Below, piece by piece: positions 31,576 through 46,809 of a stretch of 64,000 nt of DNA. Made by a program: the position numbers and the translations under genes. How positions within the stretch are numbered: position 1 is the first letter of the stretch; every line of letters starts with the position of its first letter. The notes beneath the pieces are model-generated. The model was not told the DNA's origin and made no database searches. It saw only the letters and a list, made by a program, of their open reading frames with translations. Source of the DNA: Cepaea nemoralis (Eukaryota; Mollusca; Gastropoda; Stylommatophora; Helicidae); NCBI GenBank assembly GCA_014155875.1, contig JACEFZ010013531.1:62001-126000 (forward strand), read 5' to 3'.

Positions 31576-31589
31576 ACCAATTTGTATAG

Positions 31590-31767
31590 ACCAGTCGGCA
31601 TGCCAGGGTTGATGTGGTCACTGTCACGCCGATGACCTTCACTTCCCTAGAAATTTCCTCGTACCAGTTCTAAACACCCGCCTAGACGCGGTTTTAAACC
31701 CATGGTCAACGGACCGTGAAGCAAACGTCTACTCACTGCGGTATTGGGGACTCCAGAAAATGTAATA
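31590..31767 (-). mobile_element. tRNA-headed SINE, S2-like, degenerate
   Basis: The minus-strand head reads ATACCGCAGTGAGTAGACGT; GGGTTTAAAACC sits in the B-box position. The body has CCAGTTCTAAACACCCG on plus. It ends just before the LTR target duplication. Confidence 0.55.
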
Positions 31768-31772
31768 CTAAG

Positions 31773-32317
31773 TGTCACAGCCTAACCGAAAGGGCGGTAC
31801 CAACCTAAAAGAACGAGACACTGGCGAAGGGATATAAATCCAGCTAAAGGGAAAGAACCGAGTCACTCGAAGGCTCGAATAAGTTAGAGCCTTCTCGAAG
31901 GAACGGTCAGTGTATCCACAGCCACGTGGACACTGATGGGACCCGCCGATTGCGGGGTCCACGAGAAACTCAGAGAGAGTTACCACCCGTGTCGGATTGC
32001 GACACGTGTGGAAGGACAGACACGGACTGGACATCGAGGAAGCAACAGGGCTTACCTTAAGGGGACTTGATAGTTTCAGACCCAAGTGTATTTAGGGGTC
32101 TTATGCATATGTTAGATAGCTGCTAGAGTTGTTGTGATAATCATGTTCATTGTAAACTCCTGTGATACGCAACCTGTTAAATGCTGGCTGGTGAAAACTC
32201 GCTTCGCCAGCGTACTGTAATATAAATGTAAATAAATGATGCTCGATTGTATCTGAACGGAGTTTGTTGCCTGTATGAGCCCGAGTTTCAATCCCCTAGA
32301 GATCTAGGACTGTGACA
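31773..32317 (+). mobile_element. Solo LTR with 5-bp target duplication
   Basis: 545 bp, beginning TGTCACAG and ending CTGTGACA (TG..CA ends in an 8-bp inverted repeat), flanked by CTAAG at 31768-31772 and 32318-32322. Contains AATAAA at 32231-32236 toward the 3' side. No internal retroviral or Gypsy/BEL domain follows, so it is a solo LTR left by recombination. The orientation is taken from the AATAAA position. The superfamily is not determined; a 5-bp duplication fits Ty3/Gypsy, Copia or BEL. Confidence 0.85.
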
Positions 32318-32574
32318 CTAAGCTAGCATTATCATTCCGTACAACAATAAGAACAACATAACTGTTGTCAATATACAGTCTGATCATGTATCCTGTCGTG
32401 TGCAGGACGCGGTTTTCATCTCGGCTCTCGGTAAAATCTCTCCGTCCATTGCCATCTGTCTTCCCTCTATGGACTCTCATGCCTAAGCAGTCTGTAGTGT
32501 TCTGAGTTTCCCTCCTCCATTGTTCTCTGCAAGGCGTATTGTTTAAATAATGCGCTACGTTATATGGCTTGTTT

Positions 32575-33290
32575 TATAAGCATGAGAAATAGCATTACAG
32601 ATAGCATGAGAAATAGTATAAGAAATGGCATGCGCAATAGCAGGAGAAATAGCATGATAAATATTATGAGAAATAGGATGAGAAATAGGATGAGAAATAG
32701 GGTGAGAAATATCATGAAAATTAGGATGAGAAATAATATGAGAAATAGTATGAGAAATAGCATGATAAATATTATGAGAAATAGGATGAGAAATATCATG
32801 AGAATTAGGATGAGAAATAATATGAGAAATAGTATGAGAAATAGCCTGAAAAATAGTATGAGAAGTAGCATGAAAATTTGTATGAGAAATAAAAAGGAAT
32901 AATATGAGCAATAGTATGAGACATATTATGAGAAATAGTATGAAAATAGCATACGAATTAGAATGAGAAATAGCAAGATAAATAGTATGAGAAATAGCCT
33001 GCGAAATAGTATCGGAAAATAGTATTAGAAATAGTACGAAAAATAATATGAGAATTAAACTCAGAAATAGTATGAGAAATAGCATGAGAAATATCACGAG
33101 AATTAGTATGAGAAATAGCATGAGAATATGTTAATTAATAGCATGAGAAATAGAATGAGAAGAGGTATAAGACAGAGCATAAGACATAGCATGAGAACAA
33201 TTTTAATTAACAGCATGAAGAATAGTATGAGAAATAGCACGAGAAATAGCACGAGAAATATTATGAGAAACAGTATAATAAATAGTAACA
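32575..33290 (+). repeat. 12-bp minisatellite (~55 copies)
   Basis: Unit ATGAGAAATAGC with frequent variants; 12 bp is four codons, so frames read MRNS or, on minus, ISHA/LILF repeats. Confidence 0.95.
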
Positions 33291-33369
33291 TAGTTATGTG
33301 CAATCTAGCGGCTCATGGTTAGTGCATTTCCTTCGCACCAGTGTGTTTATTTGTACGATATTGCCATGT

Positions 33370-33535
33370 CAATCGTCGTCATCGTCTTCATCGCCAACAT
33401 GTAGCAGGTCCCTCATAGAGCATCGCTCTAATCACAGCATGCCCGAGGGGCTCTCGATCTTTAGCAAGATGCTTTGCCTCAAACATATCTTATTTCTACG
33501 ATCAAGTTGAACGGTCCTTGACCTTTTTCCAACAA
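33370..33535 (-). mobile_element. LINE 3' tip, family R2
   Basis: The minus strand reads AKHLAKDREPLGHAVIRAML then YEGPATCW, like DREVFRKVVMGARFCKGHAT of R2. A degenerate (GAT/GAC)n tail is at 33366-33392. Confidence 0.7.
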
Positions 33536-33910
33536 AAACCTACCTCTCAGTGCTCATATTCTACACCTCTGTGACTTTCAATAATGCCAAGGCATTTCAG
33601 ATTCCGAGACATGACGGTGTATATAAACCAGTTCTCTTCCACGTTGCGGTATCCCAGACTGTAAATATTTTTTTGTGAACATCGTACGGAGCTAAGTGTA
33701 AATGTATGTATCTGCTGTACAGTGTGAGGATTTATATTTACGTATTGTAAATAAATGGGGAAATATTTTCATGTATGGGAGTAGTGCGGATTCACGTATT
33801 TGAAACGTGCATGCACACTCACAAATACACACGAAGGCACACACGCACACTGACATCCATCTGTCTGGCCGTCTCTCTGTCTGCCTATCTAGATATCTAC
33901 ATATCTATCT

Positions 33911-37497
<3,587 letters not shown>

Positions 37498-37699
37498 AGC
37501 TCACTAGACCTATTTACATCCATACACATATGCTCACACAAGAGTGAACAGAACGAATGACATAGTAAAAGAAATATCTTTGCCCACTTTCTGCCATTGG
37601 TGGTGTTACCAGACAGGAACTGGGTGGTGCTGTACTAAACCAACGTGACGTATAGTGAGTAGTCACGTCCTATATAGTGATCATATGAGGTAAAATTCC

Positions 37700-37938
37700 G
37701 CATATCACACACACACTCACTCACACACACACTCACACACACACACTCACACAAACACACATAGACACACAGAGACTCCCTGGCTCGCACGAATTATCAT
37801 ACAGACGTATTTCGTTGTTTAATGCAAACCAATATCAATTCTCAATCCTGCTTCTATCGTCTATGTCAATATCTCGAAATGCATTTATCAAACTATTTCT
37901 CGTGCGATTTCTAATACTTTTAAAACAGGCGGTATAAC

Positions 37939-37980
<42 letters not shown>

Positions 37981-38050
37981 GGGGAGGGAAGAAGGACACA
38001 CACACACACACGCACACACACACACACATACATACATACACACATACATA
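37700..38050 (+). repeat. (CA)n, poly(G) and second (CA)n tracts
   Basis: CA-rich at 37706-37770, a G homopolymer of about 38 bases at 37941-37979, and CA/CATA at 37995-38050. Unassigned sequence between. Confidence 0.95.
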
Positions 38051-38401
38051 CAAAACCAAGGGCTAATAATTTGTCCATCAACGATTGTCAATAGATTGTC
38101 TCAGCAACTTGAGCTTAAATTCAGTTAAATGTTCAAGTTACTGATTTCATGTGCACTTTCGATCAAAGACTCTCAGCGAGGCTCCTTACAATGCATGCAG
38201 CAAATCCTCGTGTAAACACTTTTCCAGCTCGGAAAATTAACTGCTCTGATAAAAAGCAATCTAGATTGTCACAGCTGTATTTAACCCAGATTTATCACCG
38301 CGGGAGGCCGGAGTGTTATATGTGTTTCATGGGCTGTTAATTAATAACGCTAAAAATGCAGCATGAAAGCTGAAACCAAAACAACACAAGGATTAGCAAA
38401 G

Positions 38402-38965
38402 TGAGCAGCGCTCGGGGTTGACCACACTGTAGTTTGATATTTCCTAGAAGTTAGTTCGTCGGATTTCCTTCACAGGACGTAACAATCAACCCCAGTATTT
38501 TTGGATGTTTGCGTTCAGTAGTTTGCCATAATAATCTGAACGACCGACGCTTATACCATTGTTATAAATCAACAGAAGGCTGTTTGCTTATAAATCGTCT
38601 GGAGGTGATTTAGAACGCGGAATGCGGGATTGAAGTTCCCTGAACAGGGGAACTGAATTGCTCACACTGTGGTAAGATGTTTCGTGAACAGAAGCAAACG
38701 ACGGCGTAAACAAGTTGCTGGTGAACTGAACTGAGCACACTGTGGTCAGATGTTTCCTAAACGGAAGTGGAAGACGGGGTAACCAAGTAGACAGGGCGCT
38801 GGATTGTCGTAAGATGTTTCCTAAATAGAAGCAAAAGACGGCTCAGCCAAGTAGCCAGGGCACTGGATTACTCACACTGTAGCGCGGTATTTCCAAAACA
38901 AGAGTACAAGACGGCGCCGCCAAGTTATTGGGTCATTGGACTGTTCACGCTGTGGTGGGACGTTT
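38402..38965 (+). repeat. ~75-bp tandem repeat split by a SINE
   Basis: Units contain CTCACACTGTGGTAAGATGT, TTCCTAAACAGAAGC, AAGACGGCGTAACCAAGTAG, CCAGGGCACTGGATT. The last blocks look like a tRNA-derived SINE head. SINE S1 occupies 38449-38640 within it. Confidence 0.75.
38449..38640 (-). mobile_element. SINE S1 inside the 75-bp array
   Basis: TTCACAGGACGTAACAATCA, TTCAGTAGTTTGCCATAATA, CTGAACGACCGACGCTTATA, AACGCGGAATGCGGGATT. An internal segment of the body (around TTTGTGATTTCTTGG) is deleted. Confidence 0.8.
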
Positions 38966-39084
38966 TCACAACCAGTACGGATCTGATGCATACCCAGAAT
39001 AGTGAGCTCTAGCAATGATTTCAGCAGCAAAGGAACATGTTCCGGCTTGATAATGGCAAAATAACCACTTCTGTGTATTTCATC

Positions 39085-39300
39085 ATCATGTTGCAGGTGC
39101 TTTACAGAACGCCGCTCTCATAACGACTCACCGAAAAGACTCTCGATCCTTTGCCAGATCTCCTGCCTCAGACATTCTCAATGGTGCATTCAATGTCCCG
39201 AGTCGCTCTTCGTGTTGCTTGACCACAGCCTCTTCTTCCAGGAATCATGCTATCCACTACTGTTCTTCCAGAGCCATTCTGACGTTTAATATAGGCAAAG
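39085..39300 (-). mobile_element. LINE 3' end, family R2
   Basis: Minus strand: LKYFAYIKRQNGSGRTVVDS, MIPGRRGCGQATRRATRDIE, then in another frame LAKDRESFR, VVMRAAFCKAPAT, TGATGA. Same order as the C-terminus of 11690-13058. Confidence 0.8.
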
Positions 39301-39324
39301 TATTTCAGTTCCAGAGAGGAAATT

Positions 39325-39516
39325 AACTAGAGAACTTGGAGACAACTGGCAAGAATGAGGGGAGAAGAGCAAGGGAAAGGCACAGAAGTAAATGTCTGGA
39401 TGGCTTGACTACGTGGTATGGTCAAACAAGTACACAGAGCTGATCCACGGATTTGTGATTGTGTGAGATGGCAAAACATGACAGCCTTAGCGTGTCGGCA
39501 TGACACATGGTGGTGG

Positions 39517-39592
<76 letters not shown>
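39325..39592 (+). mobile_element. LINE 3' end, R3-like, with expanded (GAT)n tail
   Basis: Degenerate GKGTEVNVWMA, stop, RGMVKQVHRADPRICDCVRW and a C-terminus leading straight into an ~80-bp (GAT)n array (39511-39592). It sits tail-out next to the inverted R2 fragment. Confidence 0.65.
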
Positions 39593-39594
<2 letters not shown>

Positions 39595-39824
39595 CAACCG
39601 AGACATAACACTTTTTATGACCTTTGATGTCTAAATCTGATATAATTTCAGTATTGGGTCTACTATTTCACCGATTATCTTCTTCCGTGATTACGAAATG
39701 TTGCAAGACTCACATCTGTATGTTCATCATCATCATCTTTCACGTTTGCTGTCAAGCGTGGAGGGGAGGAATAATTGGTTCTCCATTGTTTCTGATCATG
39801 CAATTTATGTCATACTAACACAGC

Positions 39825-39995
39825 TAGTTCGTTGCATGTCCTTTACAGGACGTAGCAGTCAACCCCAGCAAGTTTGGCTGTTCGTAATTCCCGGACAAGT
39901 TTACGTTCAGTAGTTGCTTTCTGAACGACTGGCACTCATACCATTTCATGAAAACCAACGAAAGGCGGTCTGCTTCCAAATCGCCCACAGCTGAC
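39825..39995 (-). mobile_element. SINE S1, body
   Basis: TTTACAGGACGTAGCAGTCA, GTTTACGTTCAGTAGTTGCT, GAACGACTGGCACTCATACC, GAAAGGCGGTCTGCTTCC; head truncated after CAGCTGAC. Confidence 0.88.
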
Positions 39996-40034
39996 TAACA
40001 CAGTGGCTGTGGTTTAATTTACAGCTGGGTTTCA

Positions 40035-40110
40035 TTCCAAAGCTGCCTCTATGACGAAGGTGCTACGAATGCAATTCGTAATTCCGCATCCCGAGTTCGA
40101 AACACAGCCT
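40035..40110 (+). mobile_element. SINE S1, head only, opposite orientation
   Basis: TGACGAAGGTGCTACGAATG, CAATTCGTAATTCCGCATCC, GAGTTCGAAACACAG: the A and B box region without a body. Confidence 0.85.
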
Positions 40111-40477
40111 ACCACACTATCAGCTATAGGATTATTTGCAGGTTTACCTTAGCTTCCAAACATTCCAAAGTACTGGTGCTCGGTGTAATACTGACCCCAC
40201 CACCCACTGATAGCGGACTGGTCTATACAAATATTGGCCTAGCACCATATACCCCCTGCGCCTTACTGCTTGTAAGTGGATCCTGTGCTGTACTTTCGTC
40301 TCAGCTTGTGTAACTTGTCTTCTGATGATAACTTACTTTTCAGAAAGTAAAAGTAATCACAGATACTGCCACTGGCATGTGAAACGTTAGGACTCCGTAT
40401 TTACTAGGTGACGACATAACGGTCTTGACCGTTGCTTTCTACACAATTATCAGAAAATTATGACAATTGTTTGGCAG

Positions 40478-40590
40478 TCAGTTTTTATGAGGCTGGGTAG
40501 ACCCCAAGCTGTACTGGTCGGACAGAATAATTTTGGAGATTGCATGCGAGCGCAGTAACCACCAAGATACTGCGGCTCCTAACTTAATTT
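40478..40590 (-). mobile_element. SINE S2-like, degenerate
   Basis: Plus strand ATGAGGCTGGGTAGACC and, at the head end, GCGCAGTAACCACCAAGATA then CTGCGGCTCC; minus-strand tRNA-like head. Confidence 0.5.
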
Positions 40591-40674
40591 ATTTAAACAT
40601 AGCGCCAACAAGAAGCCCGTAATTTCCTGTCTGTACTTCAGGTCATTTTGGAGAATAGCGTTTTAATCTAAGAG

Positions 40675-40925
40675 TTTGTTATCTTAATTGCGTATCGTTT
40701 ACAGGACGCCACAGTTAACCCCAACATGTTTATGGGGGATGTTTGTGATTTCCTGACAAGCTTACGTTCAGTAGTTTGCCATTGCTTTCTGTACCACCGG
40801 AATTCATACATATGTATGAAATCCAACGTAAAGTGGTCTGCTTCCAAATCTTCGGCAGCTGTGTGTAGAACGCGGTATGCGGGATTACGAACTGCATTCG
40901 TAACACCTTCACCACAAGGTAGGCT
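40675..40925 (-). mobile_element. SINE S1, near full length
   Basis: TTTACAGGACGCCACAGTTA through AACGCGGTATGCGGGATTAC to ATTCGTAACACCTTCACCAC. On the minus strand the A box is TGGTGAAGGTG (fits TRGYNNANNNG); the B-box region reads CGTTCTACAC, so it is mutated in this copy. Confidence 0.88.
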
Positions 40926-40999
40926 TTTATTCTAAGAGTTCCGTTGTTAAAATTCAGTGTATAATTATTAACAGAACAATTCTTAGAATACAGTGGGAC

Positions 41000-41145
41000 A
41001 AGAAGAAGATAATGAAGAATAAGGAGAAGAAAGAGTTAAAGAAGAGGAGAAAGAAGAAGAGGAGAAGAAGAAGAATAAGAAGAAGAAGAAGAAGAGGACG
41101 AACAAGAACAAGAAGAACAAGAACCAGGAGAATAAGAACAAGAAG
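41000..41145 (+). repeat. (GAA/AAG)n-rich tract
   Basis: Degenerate GAAGAAGAAG and AAGAACAAGAA sequence. Confidence 0.9.
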
Positions 41146-41350
41146 ACTTAAAATAGACAAAACAACGAAGTGATCAAACGAAAGAGAAAACAAAAGACTT
41201 AAAACAGACATAACATCGAAGTGATCGAATGAAAACGAAGACTTAAAACAGACAGAACAACAAAGTGGTGGAACAAAAACAAAGACTTAAACAGACATAA
41301 CAACGAAGTGATCGAATAAAAACGACGATTTAAACATACCGAACACCGAA
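41146..41350 (+). repeat. ~46-bp minisatellite (4-5 copies)
   Basis: Unit AGACTTAAAACAGACATAAC then AACGAAGTGATCGAATGAAA. Confidence 0.88.
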
Positions 41351-41696
41351 GCGAAATTAGTCAAAAGTAATTGTGCACAGAGGCATAAATAATTACTGGA
41401 TGGGTTATTTAATGAATCATGTAAACGTATCACGTAAGGCCATAAGTTTGTGTTTATAAGGGCGCGCTTTCATTTCGCACCAAATAACCATTCTCGGTTC
41501 ACTGACGCTGGACAGAGATATCAAGAGATGAAAGGAAAACCGCATGACATGTGTTGATAATGGGTGGATCAAACAAGGGGATGGGTTTGCAAACTCATTT
41601 GTCACAGTTTAACTGACAACTGCACGCAGCCACATTTAACTCTTTCTGGTCGTGGCAGGTGCTGGTTCGAAGTAATAGCACTGCTGGTTATAAGAT

Positions 41697-42375
41697 CTCC
41701 CACCCACACACACCTCCATGAACCACACATACATTTCCCGACCACCCATCCCTACATCCCCTATCCACTCACACACACACACACACACCACACACCAACA
41801 CATACACCCACCACCCATAAACACATCCCCCACTCATCTCACAACCTACACATGCATAACACCCCTACACACAACCCCACACACACACCTACACATCCCT
41901 CACACACCCACACATCCCCCACCCACCAACACCTACACCCACCTACTCAAACACACATCCCTCACCCACACATCCCTCACCCACACACATCCCTCACCCA
42001 CACACCCACATATCTCCCACCCATCAACACCCATACCCACCTACAAAAACACACATCCTTCACTCATACATCCCTCACCCACACACAACCCCCACCCACC
42101 CACACATCCCTCATACACACATACATCTCTCCACCAACCCACACATCCCCCGTCCACCCACACCCTCACTCCCCCCCCCACAAACATCTCCCGACCACCC
42201 CCAAACACCCATCCCCCACCCACACATATGTCCCCAACGCACACACACACATATATCACTCACCCATATACACATACTCCCACACCCATCCCCTAACCAA
42301 ACACACACACATCCACCACACCCCCTAAACACGCCTGCACACAACCACCCATATATCACCCAACCACCCTGACAC
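41697..42375 (+). repeat. Degenerate CA/CCCA-rich array
   Basis: Third and longest array of this type (CACCCACACATCCCTCAC); nearly G-free plus strand. Confidence 0.88.
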
Positions 42376-42478
42376 ATTGACCGACCGACCGACCGACCGA
42401 CCGACCGACCGACCAACCCACCCACCTACCTACCGACCGACCGTCTGTCCGACCGATCGACCGACCGACCGACCGACC

Positions 42479-42514
<36 letters not shown>

Positions 42515-42565
42515 CATAGTTACATTGATAGAGAGATAAGAGAGAGATAGAGAGAGAGACACACA

Positions 42566-42598
<33 letters not shown>

Positions 42599-42600
42599 TT
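42376..42600 (+). repeat. (GACC)n-(GACA)n-(GA)n compound array
   Basis: CCGA units (42380-42480), GACA units (42478-42513), then GA-rich (42528-42598). Confidence 0.95.
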
Positions 42601-42892
42601 GGCGAAGGGTGAGAATAAGAAGAAGATAGGAGAGACAAAAGGTAGAAAGAGATGATAGGGAGGTAAGAGATGTTGCTTAATTGTATAAATGATAATTATC
42701 ATCAAGTGGCATATGTGCCTTGAACGATGACAATGATTCCGCTCCAGCAATTTGTGTATTCGAGCTTTGATTATACGTTCTTCCTGGCTGTACTCTGATC
42801 ATAGCTTGATATCCAGTATCTCTCTTGTCTTCAGCTCTTTAAGCTATTATGGCTTACAGATCATTGATGTGTCCGTTTGATGTAACTAGAGT

Positions 42893-43085
42893 TGAAAGTT
42901 AGTTGTATATCCTTTACAGGACTTCACATTCAAACCCAGCATTATTTGGCTGCTTGTGATTTCTTGGCAAGTTCACGTTGAGTAGTTCGTGATCGTTTTT
43001 GAACGACTGGCATTCACACCATGGTTTGAAAGCCAACGCAAGTCATTTTGCCCCCCCCCCCCCCCAAATCGCCCTCGAGCGCATA
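42893..43085 (-). mobile_element. SINE S1 with expanded poly(C)
   Basis: TTTACAGGACTTCACATTCA, CTGCTTGTGATTTCTTGGCA, GAACGACTGGCATTCACACC. The GGTCTGCTTCC part is replaced by a C-run at 43052-43067. Confidence 0.85.
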
Positions 43086-43319
43086 AGAATGGAAAGCATA
43101 TCGTGGACAGGTATAGAAATAAAGAAAAGGAGTCGCCCCACTCGAGGACATTTTTACAGGAGTGAATAACGTAGTGAAAATATGTCCTCACAAACAAGAC
43201 TTAAGCCTGCGTTTAGACAGGTAGGGGGTTGGGGTGAGGGAAGCGGGGTGCTGGAGTGGCGAAGGGTGGGTGCTAAAGGCGAGAGGCTCGACTTCATTGC
43301 ACCATGTTTTATCCCATAT

Positions 43320-43918
43320 AGCTCGGTCTCTTTCCGGACTGCCGAAAGCTTCGCACAGGGCAAGAACTCTGTAGCTCTAGCGACGACCCCCAGGAGTCTC
43401 CGAGAACTGTAAGCCAGCGTAAGGTCACCATACAGTGGATACCATCGCACTGTGGAGTACCCGGAAACAAGAGAGCTCATCGATTGGCTAAGGAAGGAGC
43501 AATAGAAGAACAACCTGATGTACCCGTTACATACCATCAAAAGAAAAGAATGATCAAATCAATCAGAAAGCCACCAAAACCTGCTGAAGACGACCACCAC
43601 GTTATGGACAGACCAGAATAATTCATTGTTCTGTGCATCAGATCAGGGCATAATAGATTACGCAACAACTTGTATACAAAATTCAACATTGATGAATCCC
43701 TCAAGTGCACATGTGGATTGGCGTCGCAGACAGCAGAGCACATACTCCAAGACTGCCCAAAATATAACATATCTAGGCAAACCTTCTGGCCTAGAGAGAC
43801 GACAGTGGAAGAGAAACTCTATGGACCGCTGAGTGAACTGAAAAAGACAGTAAAGTTTACACAAGAGACAACACTGCAATTAAGACACATTTCAAACGAA
43901 CGAAAGAAGAAAAAGTAG
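43320..43918 (+). pseudogene. Jockey-type LINE ORF2 C-terminus (RNase H end and zinc-knuckle-like tail)
   Basis: After a frame change near 43412 the plus strand encodes VTIQWIPSHCGVPGNKRAHR, LAKEGAIEEQ, one stop, then RLRNNLYTKFNIDESLKCTC, GLASQTAEHILQDCPKYN. The first part is the RNase H C-terminal motif (WIPSHCGVPGN..A); the last acidic residue expected in NEAAD is His here. The second is the CxCGxxxxTxxHxLxxC domain found at the end of Jockey-clade ORF2. The upstream RNase H acidic residues are not identifiable. Dead copy, antisense to the host gene. A smaller homologous piece is at 51085-51135. Confidence 0.85.
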
Positions 43919-44213
43919 AAGCAATCTCTTAGAAAACTGCAATCGAGAACCGAATGATTGAATCCAAAATTGACCTTCTGAGGGTCAGCCGGTTGTTTAT
44001 GTGGGGTAGACGAGAATGCTAAACAACTTGTGAAGAACCGAGGAAGTGGGGATTGGGTTACGATAAGAATGACAAGAACAGCGTGGACAGTGATGACAAG
44101 AAAGACTGAGATATGTATAGCTGCTGGTGTTAGTGGTTAACTCATGAAAGTTTGTTGCATATCATTTACAGGACGTCGCGGTCAACTCCAGCAGTTTTTG
44201 ACTGTTTGTGATT

Positions 44214-44549
44214 GGCTTGGTTGCTTGCGTTCGTTGGCTGTGAACTCCAGCGTGAAGTCCTGTATGTCGGATGGTGACATCCTGTTGTCCAACATCAGTG
44301 TGATGTCATACCGGACTGAGGCTTGCGTGAGTATCCGTTGTCCCAGTCTGGCTTATTGGTTGGTGTGCAGACTAGTGGTTCCTCGCTGTGCAGGCAGATA
44401 CTCTGCGACATCGGAAAAATCATTGATCCTTCTACGTTAGCCAGGACCCCGAAGGGACCTGTTGCCCAGGACGCACGGCTAGGACGTGATAGTAGGTCTT
44501 GGCCAGTATAAACCCTGGCCCTTGTGCCTTGGAAATACCTCTGCGTCCC
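44214..44549. mobile_element. Short interspersed element G, copy 2, 10-bp target duplication
   Basis: 336 bp matching 21622-21961. GTTTGTGATT at 44204-44213 is repeated at 44550-44559; the target lies in the S1 body. Confidence 0.88.
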
Positions 44550-44563
44550 GTTTGTGATTTAAA

Positions 44564-44732
44564 CATTGAGCACAACCCACTTCTGACAACGCTGATCGTA
44601 TTCGGGTACGAACCTAAGGCCTTATCCACGTCAATATGGAAGCACTAGACTCGAGTTTCTATCGGCGTGGACAAGGCCTTAGGTTCATACCGGAATACGA
44701 TCAGCGTTGCAAGTAGTGGATTGTGCTCAATG
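44564..44732. mobile_element. Fold-back MITE, 169 bp, TTAAA target duplication
   Basis: The two halves are near-perfect inverted repeats starting CATTGAGCACAA and ending TTGTGCTCAATG, with arms of about 70 bp (GCTGATCGTATTC, ACCTAAGGCCTTATCCACG) and a short loop. Flanked by TTAAA at 44559-44563 and 44733-44737. A TTAA-type target is known for piggyBac-like elements; the ends do not let me assign it firmly. Confidence 0.8.
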
Positions 44733-44956
44733 TTAAAATCTCAAATCCCCCCCCCCCCCCCAAAAAAAAAGACCAAATAAATAAATCTGTGATTATTTGG
44801 CAAGTTTACGTTCAGTAATTTGCCATAGCTTTTTCAACGACCGGCACTTATACCATTTTATAACAAAAACCAACGCAAGACGGCCTGCTGCAAAATCTCC
44901 CCCAGCTGTGTTTCGAATGCGGCAGTAACTGCATCAGTAACCCTTCGTTACAGAGC

Positions 44957-45335
44957 CGGCAACTCAGGAAAACCACAAGGAAAAGACACATGAGATGTTT
45001 GGGGTATTTCAACACAGACATGTGCAACGAAATACTCAAAATCTGTGGAGGAAACATCATCAACCTAAATCTAACTACATCCAGTCTGTATGTGCTGTGC
45101 TAAATCATGACGTGGTTACATCCTAAGATACCTCTTAACAGACACAGATGTGAAGTTACGGTACCGTACTTGCACAGCACGTCGGCTTGTGGGCCTGGCG
45201 AGAAGAGTGTGTGGTCAGAAACAAAGTCTCTTTGATGATGTTACCTTGGGACCAGGTCGCGAGAAAAGTCCCTACAATATACCTCTGACAGGTGCGAACC
45301 ATTTTCGAGGTCCATGCTTTCTGGACGGCAATCCT
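44957..45335. other. No recognisable feature
   Basis: Unassigned; ends at a G homopolymer (45342-45360). Confidence 0.45.
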
Positions 45336-45394
45336 TGGGATGGGGGGGGGGGGGGGGGGGTGTAGGGTTTTGAAACTCTTTTAACGAGATTCAC

Positions 45395-45887
45395 TGCCAA
45401 CCAACCAACTAATCAATCAACTAATCAATCAATTAACTAACCAATTAATCAGCCAACCAATTAATCAACCACAAGCTAATCAACCAACCAGCTAAAGAAA
45501 CAATCAACTATCTGATTAACTAACTAATTAACTAACTAACTAACCAACCAACCAATCAATTAACTAACCAACAAACAATATCAACCCATCAAACAATCAA
45601 CCAACCAACCAATCAACCAACTACCCAGTCAATCAACCAACCAATCAATTCATCAGTCAATCAATCAATCAGCCAATCAATCAATGAATCAATCAATCAG
45701 TGATTCAATCAATCTATCAATAAATCTATCAATCAACTAACTAACCAACCAACCAACCAATAAACCAACTACCTCGTCAATAAATCAACCAATAAATCAG
45801 TCAATCAATCAGTCAGTCTATCAATCAATCAGCTAACTAACTAATCAACCAGTCAACCAATCAACCAACCAACCAAGCAAAGGGTCA
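45395..45887 (+). repeat. Degenerate tetranucleotide array (CAAT/CAAC/TAAC)
   Basis: AATCAATCAA, CCAACCAACC and TAACTAACTAA blocks in mixed order over about 490 bp. Confidence 0.93.
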
Positions 45888-45924
45888 AATAATTTATGTT
45901 CACTTCAGCAGCGGAACAAGAGAA

Positions 45925-46000
45925 CGAACGAATGAACCAAAGTTATTATTTAAAGATTCACAAATTGGACATGCGTGTCTGTCATACATTCGGCCGTTGA
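45925..46000 (+). repeat. Dispersed repeat E, copy 3
   Basis: GAACGAACGAATGAACC, GATTCACAAATTGGACATGC, CATACATTCGGCC. Confidence 0.8.
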
Positions 46001-46495
46001 CGGGAAAAAAACACACATAAGAACAATGTAATTAACTGTGGACATAATGTCAACACTAAAATACATCATTTTACGGCTACAAAATTATACGCTTCCAAAT
46101 TTTCAGAGCCAAAAATTCTGTACAAATTTACACTTCTGTTTATTACGGCGTGAATCGATTGTAAAATTACATAACAAACGAGCTGAGGCCATATTGTCAT
46201 AAATGAAGATAATCGTTCAAGTTAGATTTCTCATGATTGAGAAATTTATTTTTATGTCCAACATTCTGCTGTTAACAAATACAAGTCAAATGAAACTGGG
46301 GTTCTAGGCAAACAAAAGACACGAACAGAATTGAACAAGGAAAACTACGAGCGAAAAGAAACGGAAAACAAAATTCTAACAACGGAATTCTAACAGATTA
46401 CAATCGAAATACCACATAAAACACTAGACATACAATCTTAAAGGAGACCGCAAGGTAAATAAAGTGAATCTGAGAATAAGGAAACAGATTGAGAG
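46001..46495. other. No recognisable feature
   Basis: A/T-rich intronic sequence without assignable repeats. Confidence 0.45.
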
Positions 46496-46497
46496 AG

Positions 46498-46567
<70 letters not shown>

Positions 46568-46637
46568 GTCTGCCTGCCCAATTTGTTACCCTTTGAAAAT
46601 AAAGTCCGTTCGTTAGTTTGTTCGTTCGTTCGTTCGT

Positions 46638-46704
<67 letters not shown>

Positions 46705-46758
46705 GTACGTGCAGACAGACAGACAGACAGACGGACAGACGGACAGACGGACAGACGG

Positions 46759-46809
<51 letters not shown>

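Larger units (their letters stand above)
44145..44956 (-). mobile_element. SINE S1 split by nested insertions
   Basis: S1 body at 44145-44213 and 44789-44956 (GTTTACGTTCAGTAATTTGC, ACGACCGGCACTTATACC, CTGTGTTTCGAATGCGG), interrupted by element G and by a fold-back MITE with poly(C)/A-rich sequence. Confidence 0.85.

Noticed and set aside
31768..32085. 105-codon minus-strand open frame
   Set aside because: Lies within the solo LTR and overlaps its target duplication; LTRs are non-coding here.
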